A DNA stretch of 64,000 nt from Physcomitrium patens (taxonomy: Eukaryota > Streptophyta > Bryopsida > Funariales > Funariaceae), in assembly GCF_000002425.4 (NCBI RefSeq), contig NC_037275.1:510852-574851 (forward strand). The letters run 5' to 3'. A program made the translations under genes and the position numbers. How positions within the stretch are numbered: the first letter of the stretch is position 1; the number at the start of each line of letters is the position of its first letter. Below are positions 1 to 13,375 of this stretch, piece by piece. Under the pieces are notes generated by a model. The model had not been told where the DNA came from. It saw only the letters and a list, made by a program, of their open reading frames with translations, and made no database searches.

Positions 1-240
1 AAGACTTTATATACATGTTAAAAATAGAGATATGGAACTATGAAAAAATTATGATGTAAAGATGGATTTTTATAAAAGAATTATGGATTTTTTTGAGTTT
101 AGAAAAAATCTAACTTATCAGCAAATAATTAGTTATAATTTGGTACATCAAAGGATGTTAAGGAATTTTTAGATGTTTTAAAAAGCCTTGTGTAAAAACC
201 TTCTTAAATATAAAATATTTTTATTATTAGAATATTTTTT
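1..240. repeat. Inverted arm of repeat F (copy F1)
   Basis: Read on the minus strand, roughly bases 240 to 1 match 4,722-4,935 read on the plus strand (shared blocks include AAAATCCATCTTTA and a run around CTCCATATCT). The two copies are inverted and about 4.5 kb apart. Identity looks around 75-80% by eye. The copy is cut off by the window edge. Confidence 0.6.
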
Positions 241-594
241 ATATTACTTATTTTATTTATCTTCAATAATAAGAATAAATCACTTATTAGAGCTTAGTCA
301 ATATATTAAAGCTAAAATTTCTATAGCTAGATATCCAGTATATTTTTAAATAAAAAATCATGCTATATAACAATATCAAAGGTCATGCCTTGCATCAATT
401 TATGCTTCTAATTTTATGCAATGGGATTATGACATCAATTGGGATGAACAAGTTCTTATGAGCCAATTCTATTAGAAACTAAGGGATGATATATAAGACC
501 TATTACTATCATTATCTGATTTTGAAATACTCAAGGAAGCTATTATCAAAGTTGTAAAGTACAATAATTGATTATTTCAATGCTATCAAGATCA

Positions 595-2345
595 ATGCTA
601 TTGTATTACAAGAATTCTTGCTTGAGAATCCATTGGGCATCTGGTTATAGAAGGTAGAAAAGAAATTGCAACAACAAGATCCTAATAACTCTAATAGAAT
701 CTTAAATAAACTCCAATTAAACCTTAATAATGCTAATCAAGCTTTAATAAAATCCAAAAGAAAACTTTAAAAAATTACAAAAAAAACATGAAGAAATCCT
801 AAAGAATTTCTAAAGAAATTATATAGAAATCATAAAGAAATAATATGTAGACCTTAAAGAAATCCAAAAGAAATTTACATGAAATCATAAAGAAATATTA
901 GAAAAATCTTAAATAAATCTCAAATAAATCCTAATCAAATTCTATTTTAATCCTAATTAAAATCCTAATAGATCTTAATTAAATTCTAGATCAAATCTTA
1001 AGTAAACTTTAAATCTTAAACCAATTCTTATACAAATTTTAAATCCTAAATCCTAAATCAAACCTTAAACAAGTCTTAAATCCTAAATAAATTCTAAATC
1101 CTAAATTAAATCTTAGATAAATTTGAAATCCTTATCCAAATCCTAAACAAATCCTAAATCCTAAATCCTAAATAAAATTCTAAAAAAATCCTAAATCCGA
1201 AACCAAATTCTATACAAATTCTAAGTCCTAAATAAATTCTAGATCCTAATCAAATCCTATACAAATCTAAATCTTAATCAAAATCTAATCAATTCAAATC
1301 AATCGTAATGTAGATTAGAATCCCAATATCTATTAATTAAATCTTTGATATTACTTAAAAATTTATATACCTCTCAAATTCTTACTTAAAAATAAGTACA
1401 ACAAATTTGAAGATAATCGCACCTACCAAATAGAAGAAAATCCTAAAATCTACTATGGTATTGACCAATCTCATACTCTAATCTAAATATTGAATTTCTA
1501 GTGCCAATATCTCTCTTTTGAACCATTGAATTTCTCCCAAAATTCACTTAAAATATTGTAAATGAAGTCTAGTCTCTACGCACAAAAAAAATTCACTTCA
1601 ATCCAATTGACAAATTCCTAAAGAACTTAAAAATATTCATTGATCCTCAAATTCTAATTTTTGAGACCTCAACCCACAAAAACTTGCACACATTATGATC
1701 TAATTGTTTAATTAACTTCAAAATTTTCATATACATTTACAACTAGTATAGAAATATTTTTCTCAAAATTTACTTATATATACATTATAGAACTCAAGAA
1801 ATCCTCAAATATATAAATATTATTTTATTTTTTAAAATCTAAACCAACCAAAAATATCACTATCTTTGAAAATCCTTCCAAAACTAAATATTCAGTTAAT
1901 TGATACAAAATAAATACTTAAAAATCTCTTTGTAAATTTTCTATCAAGTTTCATTCTCTAATCTACCAAAAAATCATAGAGTCATTATAGCTACTTGGTT
2001 TTGTGCCTTAGGATTTGATTTCAACTTAGGTTGACAATTAATCCTTTCTAGCTATCAATTCTTAACTTTTTGAGGTAAACTTTGCTAAAATCTATTCTTA
2101 ACTCATTCCTAAATATATTTATATTATTTTATTTTCTAATCTACTTTTTTTTGCCTTATTTATAGTTCTATAAGGTAAATAGAAGCCTATATTTTTAATA
2201 AAATAGTAATAGTATCTTTTAATTTTATTATCTTTTTGACTATTACCTATTTTCTAAGATAATTTGTTACAATATTTTAAAATAAAATCTTCTATAATAT
2301 AATTTTTTTTTCTTTCTTTCATTCATTAGTCGTGTTACTTTATAA
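595..2345 (-). mobile_element. LTR-like repeat, copy a, inserted in E1 gag
   Basis: About 1.75 kb, bounded by decayed ends that match TGTCGTAATACG-type termini of the copies at 5,525, 42,938 and 46,545. Reading of the E1 gag resumes directly after it. It contains a long low-complexity array (about 900-1,310) of CCTAAATC/CCTAATCAAAT units. A GGCACAAAACC-type block near 1,995-2,030 is shared with the other copies. ATGC flanks both ends and may be a target duplication, but this is uncertain. No coding domain is seen, so it is best read as a solo LTR or a non-autonomous element. Confidence 0.55.
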
Positions 2346-3868
2346 CAATGCTTGTGGAATTTAATAAAGTAATATATTAAAAATTCATACTTTGTTATTT
2401 CAACAAATATATTATGTCCACACTCTAGACTTGACAATATGCAAATTGATGTAGTACAATTGAAACATCTTACAATAGAAGAAAAAAATTATCAATTTCA
2501 ACAAGGCCTATACTTATATTATGATAAAGAAGGTTACAAATTTGGAAATTTTCTATAGAAACAATATACATCCAAGACTAGGAGTGCAATCATTCACAAA
2601 AATAAAGAGGCCTAATCACAATAGGAATTGTATGATTGGACATTTTAACACCTTAAATTCATCAAGGTCCCTCTTTCATTATCTAACCTACTTTTTGTTT
2701 TAATATATCCTTATTTCTTGGCCAAAAAAAACTTCAAACAAATGCCTTATTAGATTTAAGAGCATCTGATTGCTTTTTAGATGAAGAATTTTTTATACTT
2801 CATAAAATTCCTCTAATATAGAAGTCAAAACATGTATATGTAGAAGTAATATCTGACCAGTCTTTATCTTGTGGTAATATTATCCATAAGGCCATATTCC
2901 TAAAAATATTATTTGAAGGCCATAGTAATAAAATAATATTCAATATTATTAGAATTCCATCCAATCCTATTATTTTAGGATTTTTGTGGTATAAAAGATA
3001 TAATCCATCTATAGATTGGAGGTATCATAAGATTAATTTTCCTATAGAATTCCTTTGAGTAAAACCTATCAAAAAGTCATCAACAACAAAGTTTTTATTT
3101 TAAAGAGCAAGGGCTTTTATGAAGATAGTTAAGAATAAAATGCCATTTGCTATCTATGTAATTCTACTTGGAAAAGAAATAAGCCTATCAGTAGCTATCT
3201 CAAAGCAATATAAAGAATTTCAAGGTGACTTTGAAAAAAAAAAATACTGACATACTATCGAAACATTGATTGTATGTTTATACCATTGATCTTCAACAAG
3301 AGGCTCAACCACCATTTGGTCTAATCTATAATTTATTATAGAATAAGCCCTTAGCATTAAAAGATTACATTAATGAAAATCTTGCAAAAGAACTTTATTC
3401 ATCATTCCAAATTTTCAATTGGTGCATCGATACTTTTTATAAAGAAAAAAAATGGATCTTTGTAAATGTCTATTGATTATGACAGCCTCAATAAATTAAT
3501 AGTGAAAAATCATTATTCATTACCATTGATATTAGAGCTTTTGAAATAACTCAATTAAGCTAAGATCTGTACCAAAATAAATCTCTCTAGAATAAACAAT
3601 GTAGTGTGGATTAAAAAAAGACATAAATAAAAGACAATATTTCAGACAAGATATGCATATTATGAATATAATGTCATGCCTTTTAGATTGATAAATGCTC
3701 CAGCTATACTTCAACAATTGATGAATGATGTTTTTTGAAAATACATAGAGAAGCTTGTTATTTGTCATCTTGATGATATCTTAATCTACTCCAAGATTCT
3801 TGAAGAAATGAAGAATATGTAGAATTAATCTTGTAAAAGTTATAAGATACAAGATTATATGCCAAATT

Positions 3869-3905
<37 letters not shown>

Positions 3906-4719
3906 TATCAATTAAAAGTAATTTTTTTTTGGATATATTATATCCAATAAAGGCTTATTGATGGACCCAAAGAAAATTCAAGTTATAACAAAGTAGGCAA
4001 TCCTAAAGACAATATGGAATGTATTATATTTCCTTGGATTTACTAATTTTTATCAAATATTTATTAAGAATTACTTCAAAGTTATTGCTCGTCTTACTCG
4101 ATTGATATTCAAAGATAAATTGAAATAGAGATCTCAAGCACTAAAGGCTTTTCAAGATTTAAAGGTAGCTTTTACTATAATTCTAATTTTATTACTTCCA
4201 AATTTTATAAAGGCTTTTTATTTAGAAACTAATACTTCTGACTTTGCATTAGAAGTTGTATTATTATACATAGGAAAATATAGGAAGCTTTATCTATTTA
4301 TATTCTATTTTAGAAAGTTTTTAGCTATAGAAATCAATTGTGAAATTTACAATAAAGAGTTTCTAGCAATTGAAGACTCTTTTTAAGAATGGAATCACTT
4401 ATTGGAAGGTGCTATACATCTTGTGATTACATATACAGATTATAAGAATTTAAAGAATTTCATATTAGCTTGGATTTTGAACTACTACTAAGCTCATTGA
4501 AATATGTCATTACTTTGTTTTGATTTTGTGATTACATATTGATCAAGAAAGTAACAAAGACTATCAGATATTATCATATGGCATGATTTTTTATTTGAAA
4601 ATATATTAGGTACCTAGCTATAGAGAATTTAGGTATAACTTATTGAACAAGCTCTAATAAGTGATGTATTCTTATTATAGAGGCCAAAAAAATACAATAG
4701 TATCAAGAGATATTTTATT

Positions 4720-7700
4720 GCTAAAATACTTTAATATTTAAAAAGCTTTATATATAAAGCTTTTTAAAGCATTTAAAAATATCATAACATCTTTTTCTAT
4801 ATCAAATCATAACTAAATATTTTTTGGTGACTTTGATTTCCCATAAGTTCAAAGTAAATCTATAATCCTCTTATAAAAATCCATCTTTATATTATAATTT
4901 TTTTATAGCTCCATATCTTCATCTTTAATATATATATAAATTCTTAGCTCCAAAAAATCCCTTTATTTTGTATAAAATACCCAAATTTTAGCAATACCCT
5001 TTCAAAATATTTTTCTCCCACAAAAGATTTCTCTCTCTAAATTTAAGAAATTCATAACTCTTGATCCAACTATTCAATTTTTTTTCAAATTTTTAGTCAA
5101 TATAGAATTTTTCTTTAAGTTTTACTATAAAAAAGATAAATTTTAAATCTATTACATATTATTTGGCATCTTAGAAATCCTAATAGGTGCTCTAAACTCT
5201 AATTTACAAGCATTTGAGTACTATTTTCTCTATATCTCAAAAATCCAAGATTCAAATGCCACAAAATCTGTGTATGAATTTAATAACATAATAATACATA
5301 ATTTTTTTTAAAAAATAGCTAAAATCTTGTTAAATTACTTAAGATATAGCTCAAAATAAAACCACTAGTAAATTGGGTCACTTACTACCCTTAGATTATA
5401 AGTGTTGACTTCAACTTTCTTTAAATCCTTTATCCCAACTTAAAATCATCAAGAAAAATATGAAAAGTATAGGAAAAAAATCATTTTTTTAATCCCAATG
5501 GCCAATCCTTCATTACTTTTTGAATGCATGTTGTCGTAATACGTAAAGACTTCCTTGAGAATACATTAAACACTTGGCTGTGAAAAGTAGAATAGAAATT
5601 GTAACAACAAAATCTTAATTGTAATAGAATACTAAATAAATTTTAATTAAATCATAAAAATACTAAGCAAGCTTTAATCAAATTCAAAAGAACCTTAAAG
5701 AAATTATAAATGAAATAATAAGAAATATTAAAGGAGTTCAAAATAAATCCAAAATAAATCTTAAAAGAATCCTTAAAAAATCCTAAAGAAATCTTAGAAT
5801 AATTACAAATATATCTTAAATAAATCTTAATCAAATTCCAATTTAATCTCAGTTAAAATTCTAATGGACTTTAATCAAATCCTATGCCAAATCCTAACTA
5901 AATCTTAAATTTTAAACCAAAATCTACACAAATTTCAAATCTTGGATAAATTCTAGATCATAAACCTAATCCTAATCAAACCCTAAATTCTAAACTAAAT
6001 CCTAATCAAATCCTAATCAAATTCTAATCAAATCTTAAACTCTAAACTAAATCATAACCAAATTCTATACAAATTCCAAATCTTAATCAAATCCTAAATC
6101 CTAAATTTTAAACCAAATCCTAACCAAATTCTACATCCTAAATCAAATCTTAGAAAAATCTTAGATTCTAAATCAAATCTTAATCAAATCTTAAATTCTA
6201 AATCAAACCCTAATCAAACCTTAACCAAATCCTAAGTCCTAAACCAAATCCTAAGATAATTTAGAATCTCAAAATCTTTTGATTAAACCATTTATCTTGT
6301 TCAAAATTTTATACACCTCTCAATGTCTTAGTTATAAATATATACAACAAATTTGAAGACAATCGAACTTACCAAATAGAAGAAAAATCTTAAAATCTGC
6401 TCAAATATTGGCCAGCCTCTTTTTCCAATCTTGATGCTCATTTTTTAGTGCTAACATCTTTCCTTTGCATCATTCAATCGATCTCAAAATTCTTATATAT
6501 ATAAGAAAATAAGTCTAATACCCACATACATAACTTTCACTCCAATTCAATTAATAGATTAGAAGAACTCTTTAAAATCCTTATTAAACCTAAAATTCTA
6601 CTTTTCAAGACTCCAATCTACTTAAACCTCTATAATCTTCAATTCAATCATTAGATCAAGCTAAAATTCACAATATATATTAAGTACAAATATAACCAAT
6701 AATTCACAAAATTTCACCTACAGATCTATTCCAAAATTTCTGAAATTGTGCAAAACGTCAACCATATTTTATTGCACAAAAATCCAAATCATCTGAAATA
6801 ATCTTGATTTTATAAAGCTCTTACAAAAACATTACAAATCCAAATTATACAAAACCAATGTTCATAGAAACCCTATCAAGTTTTCTCTTAAATCTTATTC
6901 TTTGAACTACAAAAGAACCTTGAAGTTATTGTAGGTGTGTGGTTTTGTGCCTTGGGGTTTGATTTCAACCCAAGTTGACAACCAGTCCTCTCTAGATATC
7001 AATTCTTAGCTTTATGAGGTATATTTCTAAGATAATTTGTTATAATATTATGAATTAAGATCTTCTATAATATAATAATTTCTATACTCTTTCATCTATT
7101 AGCTGTGTTACATCACGACAACGCGTTATATCCAAAAGACTGACAGTAGCTACAAAATCAACACCTTAACTTTGAGCACCTATATTTCTTTCATAAAAGC
7201 TCCAAATCACACAAAATTTATATCAAAATTATAGCAAAAAATCTAAACTTTGTGATCCTAACCTTTTAAGTCCAAATAGATTCAAAAGAATAATCCTAAT
7301 TCCTAATAAGGCCTCAAGCAACCTCCTTAAAGTCCATTGGACATGAATTTTGGCCAATAAGAATGGAGATTTCCATCATCCATGTCCATTCATCCATATA
7401 GATGCCCTCACTATTCTTTTTGCTATCAAAATCCCTCTTCAAATCTTTTTCTTATAGATCTATATAATATATGCCTTAAACACCAAATAAAAATAAATAA
7501 AGATAAAAAGATTTTAAGAGTCACCAATGCCTAATAAAAGTTTCTCTAAACATACAAAACTATTATCAACATAAAATCAATGTCAATAGTAGTCCTTTTA
7601 AATTAACCACTTTAAAGTAGTAATCTAATCACATTTTGTAATCAACTAAAATCTAATAATATGGCTCTTACTATATTATATATTAAATTATATATTATAT

Positions 7701-7735
7701 ATTATATATTCATTATTTTTATATGGTAGCCAAAC
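4720..7735 (+). mobile_element. Repeat F, copy F2, inserted in E1 near the RNase H/integrase border
   Basis: The E1 coding trace stops near 4,640-4,700 and resumes near 7,740 with the sequence that follows RNase H in the young copy. The 3 kb between is non-coding. Its left end is the inverted partner of F1, and it contains a further nested repeat at 5,525-7,130. Without that insertion F2 would be about 1.4 kb, compatible with a solo LTR. No domain is recognisable and family assignment is open. Confidence 0.5.
5525..7130 (-). mobile_element. LTR-like repeat, copy b, nested in F2
   Basis: The ends read TGTTGTCGTAATACG on the left and CATCACGACA on the right, so the termini are near-inverted (TGTCGT..AATACG). 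It holds a degenerate CCTAAATC/CCTAATCAAAT array at about 5,860-6,260 and the block GGCACAAAACCACACACC on the minus strand near 6,940. It is homologous to copies a, c and d. No coding region. Confidence 0.6.
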
Positions 7736-9420
7736 TGCAACACAATAATGCATTATCAAAGAGATCATATCTTATTTTTAAGGCCAAAGAAGCAACATTT
7801 TATCAGCAACATGTCATTCTTTTGAAGCCAAAATAATTTTGTTTATGTGCTACTTCTATGATTATATCTGTTGATTCAAATTTTCTTGAACAAATTTGTG
7901 TAGCATGAGGTAAAAACTCATTAGTTTGTAATATCAAGTAGTGCTCTTACAATGATAAGTTCAAGTTTGTGAAAGAACTTTTTTATTTTGAAGATTATTT
8001 ATATATATTCTAGAAAGACCAATACAACTTCATATTCTTCAATCTCATCATGATTTTTTAGCTGTAAGACATTTTGATATTAATTAGAGTTTATTTCTCA
8101 AGATTTTTAGTGGCCTCAAATGTAGAAGATTGTGAAGGACTTAAACCTCTTGTGTGATATTTATTTAAGATTCAAGAATTCTTGACATCATCCTTATAAA
8201 CTTCTATGCCTATTACCAATCTTGAAGTAACTATGGTCTTTAATATCAATAGATTTTATCACCAATTTGTTACCAAGAATTATATTTGATGCTATTTATG
8301 TAATTTTGGATTAACTTATAAAGATGGTATAATTTTTTTATACAAAAAAATAAAAAATAAAAAATAAAAAAATAGAGAAAAAATAGCAAGATCCTTTTTT
8401 GATAATATATATCGACATCATGGCCTACCTAATGACATCATTTTTTATCGAAGAACTTAATTTATATCAAATTTTTAGAAATCATTTTTTGAGATATTGA
8501 AGATTGATATCTAACTTTTCTTTGTCTTTCATCTTCAAACATATGGTCAAAAAAAATAAGTCAATCAAGTTTTGGAGTAGTATTTGTAATGTACCATTAA
8601 CTATTAATAAGATGATTGGACCTTATATTTATTTTTAGTAAATTTTTCTTATAATAATATTATTCATGCTTTGATTCAATAAACACTATTTTACTCTAAT
8701 TATGATTACCATCTAAAGCTTGATTTGTTTGATATATCAAAGAATGGAAATCCAATAGTTAAAGATTTTGTAAAATAATTGTCACAGCTCCACACAACTT
8801 TGAAGCTCCACTTACAAGTAGCTCAAGTTTCTTATAAAGCATCTTTAAATGAATTTAGAAAATAACTTCTTCATTTTTAAGTTGAAAATAAAGTATGGCT
8901 TCTTCAACTAAATATCAAGACCAATTGACCTTGCAATAAGTTAGATTATCAAAGACTAGGACCATTTTGTATTAAAAAAAAAATCAATATATTGGCTTAT
9001 CAATTGGAACTACCCACATCTATAAAGTTATATCCAATCTTTCATGTTTCTCTCTTAGAGGCTTATTTAGAATCAATTATTATAGAAAGAATACAACCAT
9101 CATTGCCTTGCTTTGAAATAGATAATCATGTGAAACATGAGATAGAAAAGTTCCTTAATTTTCAACAAAAAAGAGGCAAGTTAGAGTATTTTATTCATTG
9201 GCTCGGCTACAATATCAATAAGCATATATAGGAATCAATAGTAAATTTAATTAATGTACCAAAAAAGATACAAAAGTTTCATCAATGCTATCCTTACAAA
9301 TCAAAACCTATTTTACAATGACTTTTCCATCAAGCTACCATAAGGATGTTGTATATACCAAAGAAAACAAATATAAAATCGATGCTCCTTGTGGAACTCA
9401 GAGTTAGAAGAAGACGTGAT

Positions 9421-9940
9421 ACAGACATCCAATAAGAAGATTTATAAATATTCTTAGAATATTCTAAAAGATTATATAAGATTCTAAAAGTTTTTAAAAA
9501 GATTTTTAAAAGATTCTTAAAATATTTTAATAGGTTCTAGAAAGTTCTACAAAAATTAAATAAGTTATTTGAAAAAAAATATTAGAAGTGCTTTATCTTC
9601 AAACAACATGGAAACTTCTTATAAAGCTTTTTAAAATTGCTTCATATTCAAATAACATGGAAAATTCTTATAAAGCTTCTTAAGATTGCTTCATTTTCAA
9701 ATAACATGAAAACTTCTTGAAAATCTTTCTAAGACCTCATATATATAGGAATCAAGGCTAAAGAGATTCTCAGTCTCAATAATACACCTCTTAGAACTCT
9801 AGCTCACCTTCTTAGTATTGATTTTGTATTCATCTACTTTAATCAAGTTCTTATTAAATTTCATATTGAAACTTTTTGGCTCAACTTTTTATTTGGTCTT
9901 ATATATAATGTATCCATGATAGAAACTAATCACATAGATG
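9421..9940 (+). repeat. 3' LTR of E1
   Basis: It follows a short purine-rich stretch ending in GACGTGA, as at the matching border of E2. It contains a TATATATA box near 9,740 followed by a decayed form of the palindrome seen after the TATA box in E2 and E3. The interior shares many TTCTAGAA-like blocks with the E2 LTR. The right end is approximate because its partner LTR is outside the window and no target duplication could be matched. Confidence 0.55.
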
Positions 9941-12450
9941 GAAGCTTTTATTGAACTTATTTGATACTATTTGCTCTCTTTATGATAGTAAAAGACTGTA
10001 CATTCACAACTTATTTTAGATTTTTTCCACTATATTGAAATTGCTGCTTACCAACTTATAACAATTTAAAGGTATATTTCTTACAATCTCTTGTCAAAGT
10101 ATAATCTTTTAATTTGAGTCATTTAAGGCATATATATTTGAGAGGCCTAGATTACATCTTAGTAGTCTATTCAACAAAATCCATAGTATCCTATTATTCA
10201 TGAATGTTCCATGTTTAACCACCAATGAGACCAATTTTTTGTATAATAATATACAAATGCTCATTTTTCTTATACCAATAATACCAAATGCTCATCTATA
10301 TTGAAATCAATCTCTACTTCAATTATTTAACTTATAGGTTGTGGCTATAAGCTTTTTTCAAGTACCTTAGTCTAATCACCACAAAATTTATGCTCTTGAA
10401 GGCTATTACATGCTTCAAAAATTACATATGCATGTCATGGCCTTGTCATAGGCTACAAAATTATATATATTTTTTTTGTAACATATGAAGAAGGTTTAAT
10501 TGATTTAATGGCCTTAATTATTATACTTTGATATTGATCTTAGCTGTGCTAGTACTATCTTTGCCTTATCTTTATCCTTTATTGGCATTAGATGATGATA
10601 TTTGCTATATGACAACTTCATTGGGACATTCTTGTATAAGGCTCTTGCTTTTGCTCTTGTTGCATAATCTATTAGATGTTGAAGATATTAACTATTGTGC
10701 TTCTAGCCATTTTGCTTAATGTTCATTAAAATAAGTTTGTGTAAATGCTATTAGATTGATGGATGAAATGTTGAGATTTCTACTAGTAATGCCAATCTTT
10801 GGCCTTAAGCCACTAATGAATTGCATGAAGTCCAAAGTTGACTAATTTTTATTGGCATTTATCTATACTTCCATGTATATATTTGATAGAGCTATTTGTG
10901 CTACAGTATAGTTAATTTATCTATCAAACTTATTAATAGATTGAAGTACTTGTAAATAGTTAATATTAGAATTCTAGTGAATAAGACTAAAGTTTTTTTT
11001 CTTTGTCTTTGTTGTTGATAAATTATTGAGTTGTGTCTAAGTTTGATGTTCAACCTTATGACCTTTCTTTAGAATTTTGTTCTGAATCATTGGCTTATGG
11101 CATTGTGATGGCTCTTTTGAGCTTCATGTGACTAAGAATGCTCTAAAGCTGTGGTGGCTGTCTTGTATTTTTTTTCTTTTTTTTATTAAAATAAAGTCAT
11201 CCTCATTTAGAATACTATCATTACCTTGTACTCTCTTATTGTGTCTTATAGGCTCTTATCTTGTGTTATGTAAGTGACCTCCATATTGTCTATATCAATG
11301 TAGGCAGTCTTTCACCATGTGATCTATTACAAAATAATACATGCATCTTATTAGAAGGTTAGCATAATCTATTAAGTCTTTAATTGTTTTTCCAATCATT
11401 GAATCATCAATTTTTAGCTTAATCTTCCAATCCCAACTTAACTCAATTGCTACACAAAACCTAAATGCTATAATTATTATTAGAATTCATTCTTAGTACT
11501 CTATCAAAGGTACCAACAATGTTCAATGCCATTGTATTATAATTCCATAGGAGGTTTTTCAATATTATCCATTTGAAAATAAACATCCCTTTACTACTTC
11601 TCAAATCAAACTAAGATAACTATTGCTAAAAAAACATAGATAGTATCCATCTCTTGGTACAAAGTTAAGAGCAATGTTTGCATTGCAATCTCCTTAATAC
11701 TTGACTTGAGACAAAAGAATTTTTTTGTATTAGTTTGATGGCCTTTATTGATCCTCTAGAGAACCTTGCATTGAATTTACTCAGCCATAACATGAATGCA
11801 ATTGAAGTCAACTTGTTGCCTAGCATGTTTGCTACAATCGAATATTCTTCAAGAAACCTCACTTCAAATTCTACCACTTCTACCAGACTTGGATCTTCAT
11901 CCCTTTCTTCTTGATCAAGAAGCTAGCATAGTTGCATGTATAGATGTCAAAGAGGCATTCTCTCTCTCTTTTGCTTATAGATGAATTATAATAAAATCAA
12001 AGCAAAATACACCAAGTAAATCTATTGCTATCAAATGATCCATAACCAACTCAAAGCTGTGAAAAGAATATAAGAATCACTATCTAAGAGCTAATTGAAA
12101 CCAGATTTGCATCATATTATTGTTTGCTTAAGACTATTGTATATCTTTTTTGCATATTAAGTGAACCCAATATTTGCAAAAAATTTGTAAAAAAAATTAG
12201 ATTAATGAAAAGGATGTAAGAAATACTATCTAAAGAGCTAATTGAAATGAGATCTATATTTTCAGGTCATTATTTTCTCTTCCAGCATCACATTTCGTCA
12301 TTGCCATCGCTAAAGACAACACAATCTTTAACCAAGTTTCTCAAATATTATATCATTATCTTTTTCAATGTCACCAACTTCTAATATACTATTTTTGATT
12401 AATTTTATGATAATTTCTATGATAGTGCTATGAAGATTAAATATGTCTTT

Positions 12451-12481
<31 letters not shown>

Positions 12482-12900
12482 CTTTTTTTGTTAGAATAAT
12501 CACTTTGATAAGATTCAAAATATTTCCATTTTCAATTGAAATTTTTAATTTAGTCAAGATGTAGTGATTTCACTTTTCCATCTAAATTCCTAAAATCCCA
12601 TCAATATTTTAATTGGTCTAAGTCACTTTTCTATTACTATATATGAATTGCATAAATGTTGATGAATCAATCATAGTTTAAATTTCACAAAATTACAATA
12701 CCTTATGAAATAAATAAATAAATGAATAAATAAATAAATAACAGAAATGTTAATTTGAAATTTGAACCAAAATGATGTTGTGTAATATAAACTATAATAA
12801 CAATATACTTTGATTAGATGGTAAGAACATTTTGTTCTCCAAAAGAAGTAAATAATGCAATATAAAAAGTAGAAAAATTCTTTAAATTATAATATTCAGA
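9941..12900. other. AT-rich DNA without a supported gene
   Basis: Apart from the possible gag relic near 11,270-11,880, nothing coding can be supported. It contains pyrimidine microsatellites (TCTTTTTTT blocks near 12,440-12,490) and a TAAA/ATAA run near 12,715-12,740. Composition and the density of stops are like the transposon relics on either side. Confidence 0.6.
11270..11880 (-). mobile_element. Possible retroelement gag relic
   Basis: On the minus strand near 11,345-11,290 the translation has the spacing of a CCHC zinc knuckle ending in HMVKDC. Upstream (11,877-11,665) is an open stretch with gag-like charge and hydrophobic pattern. It is a broken fossil; family (Gypsy gag or related) is inferred only from this pattern. 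Confidence 0.3.
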
Positions 12901-13375
12901 CATGAGTGTTGTGTTGAATAAAACATGTCAGAGGTGTCAGAGATCGCATTCATTCTATGAGATGGGTTTGAAGCTTGGCACCCCAAAACAAACGCCTTTG
13001 TTGCTCCATGCCAACCAGGTTTTACGAAAGTTGGACACCGAGATGCAAGCCTCTCTCTATACTTATCTGTTCTCCCTCTCTCTCTCTATACTTTGCTTGG
13101 GTTCGACTCTCAACGCTTGCAGAAGCAGGTGTAAGTGGATGTAGCTTCTCTTCCTGGAGCTTGTCTTTTGCATCTCCTTAATTTGGCGATGGAGTCGCCG
13201 AAGTGACCCGCAATCGCACCGCCGCAATGGCAGCCTTTATAGCGAAAACAACCTCCGCAATGAATGACCACAGGTGGGTCCAGCTTGTCCACTTGAATCC
13301 GCTGATGCAGGCCTAGTTGCGAGCTTCTCCAATCGTCTCAGAAAGTAAGAAAAACAACCAAGAGGCGATTTGACT

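Larger units (their letters stand above)
1..9940 (+). mobile_element. E1, old Ty3/Gypsy chromovirus relic
   Basis: Fossil copy in plus orientation; its 5' end lies left of the window or is lost. By-eye comparison with the young copy at 48,126-54,498 shows gag near 360-590 and 2,360-2,700, protease near 2,740-3,060, reverse transcriptase near 3,290-3,960, RNase H near 4,000-4,600, integrase near 7,740-9,000 and a C-terminal chromodomain near 9,100-9,235. The 3' LTR follows almost at once. Two blocks of unrelated repeat split it (about 595-2,345 and 4,720-7,735). It is heavily broken, with many lesions of C-to-T type, and clearly far older than E3. It lacks the extra segment after pol seen in E2 and E3. 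The left boundary is uncertain. Confidence 0.8.

Noticed and set aside
900-1310. Interstitial telomere block
   Set aside because: Units are CCTAAATC/CCTAATCAAAT mixtures, not exact CCCTAAA, and the array sits inside a dispersed repeat present four times here.
12902-13292. Short frames between the AT-rich relics and GH105
   Set aside because: No family pattern; the segment is better read as the 3' flank of GH105.
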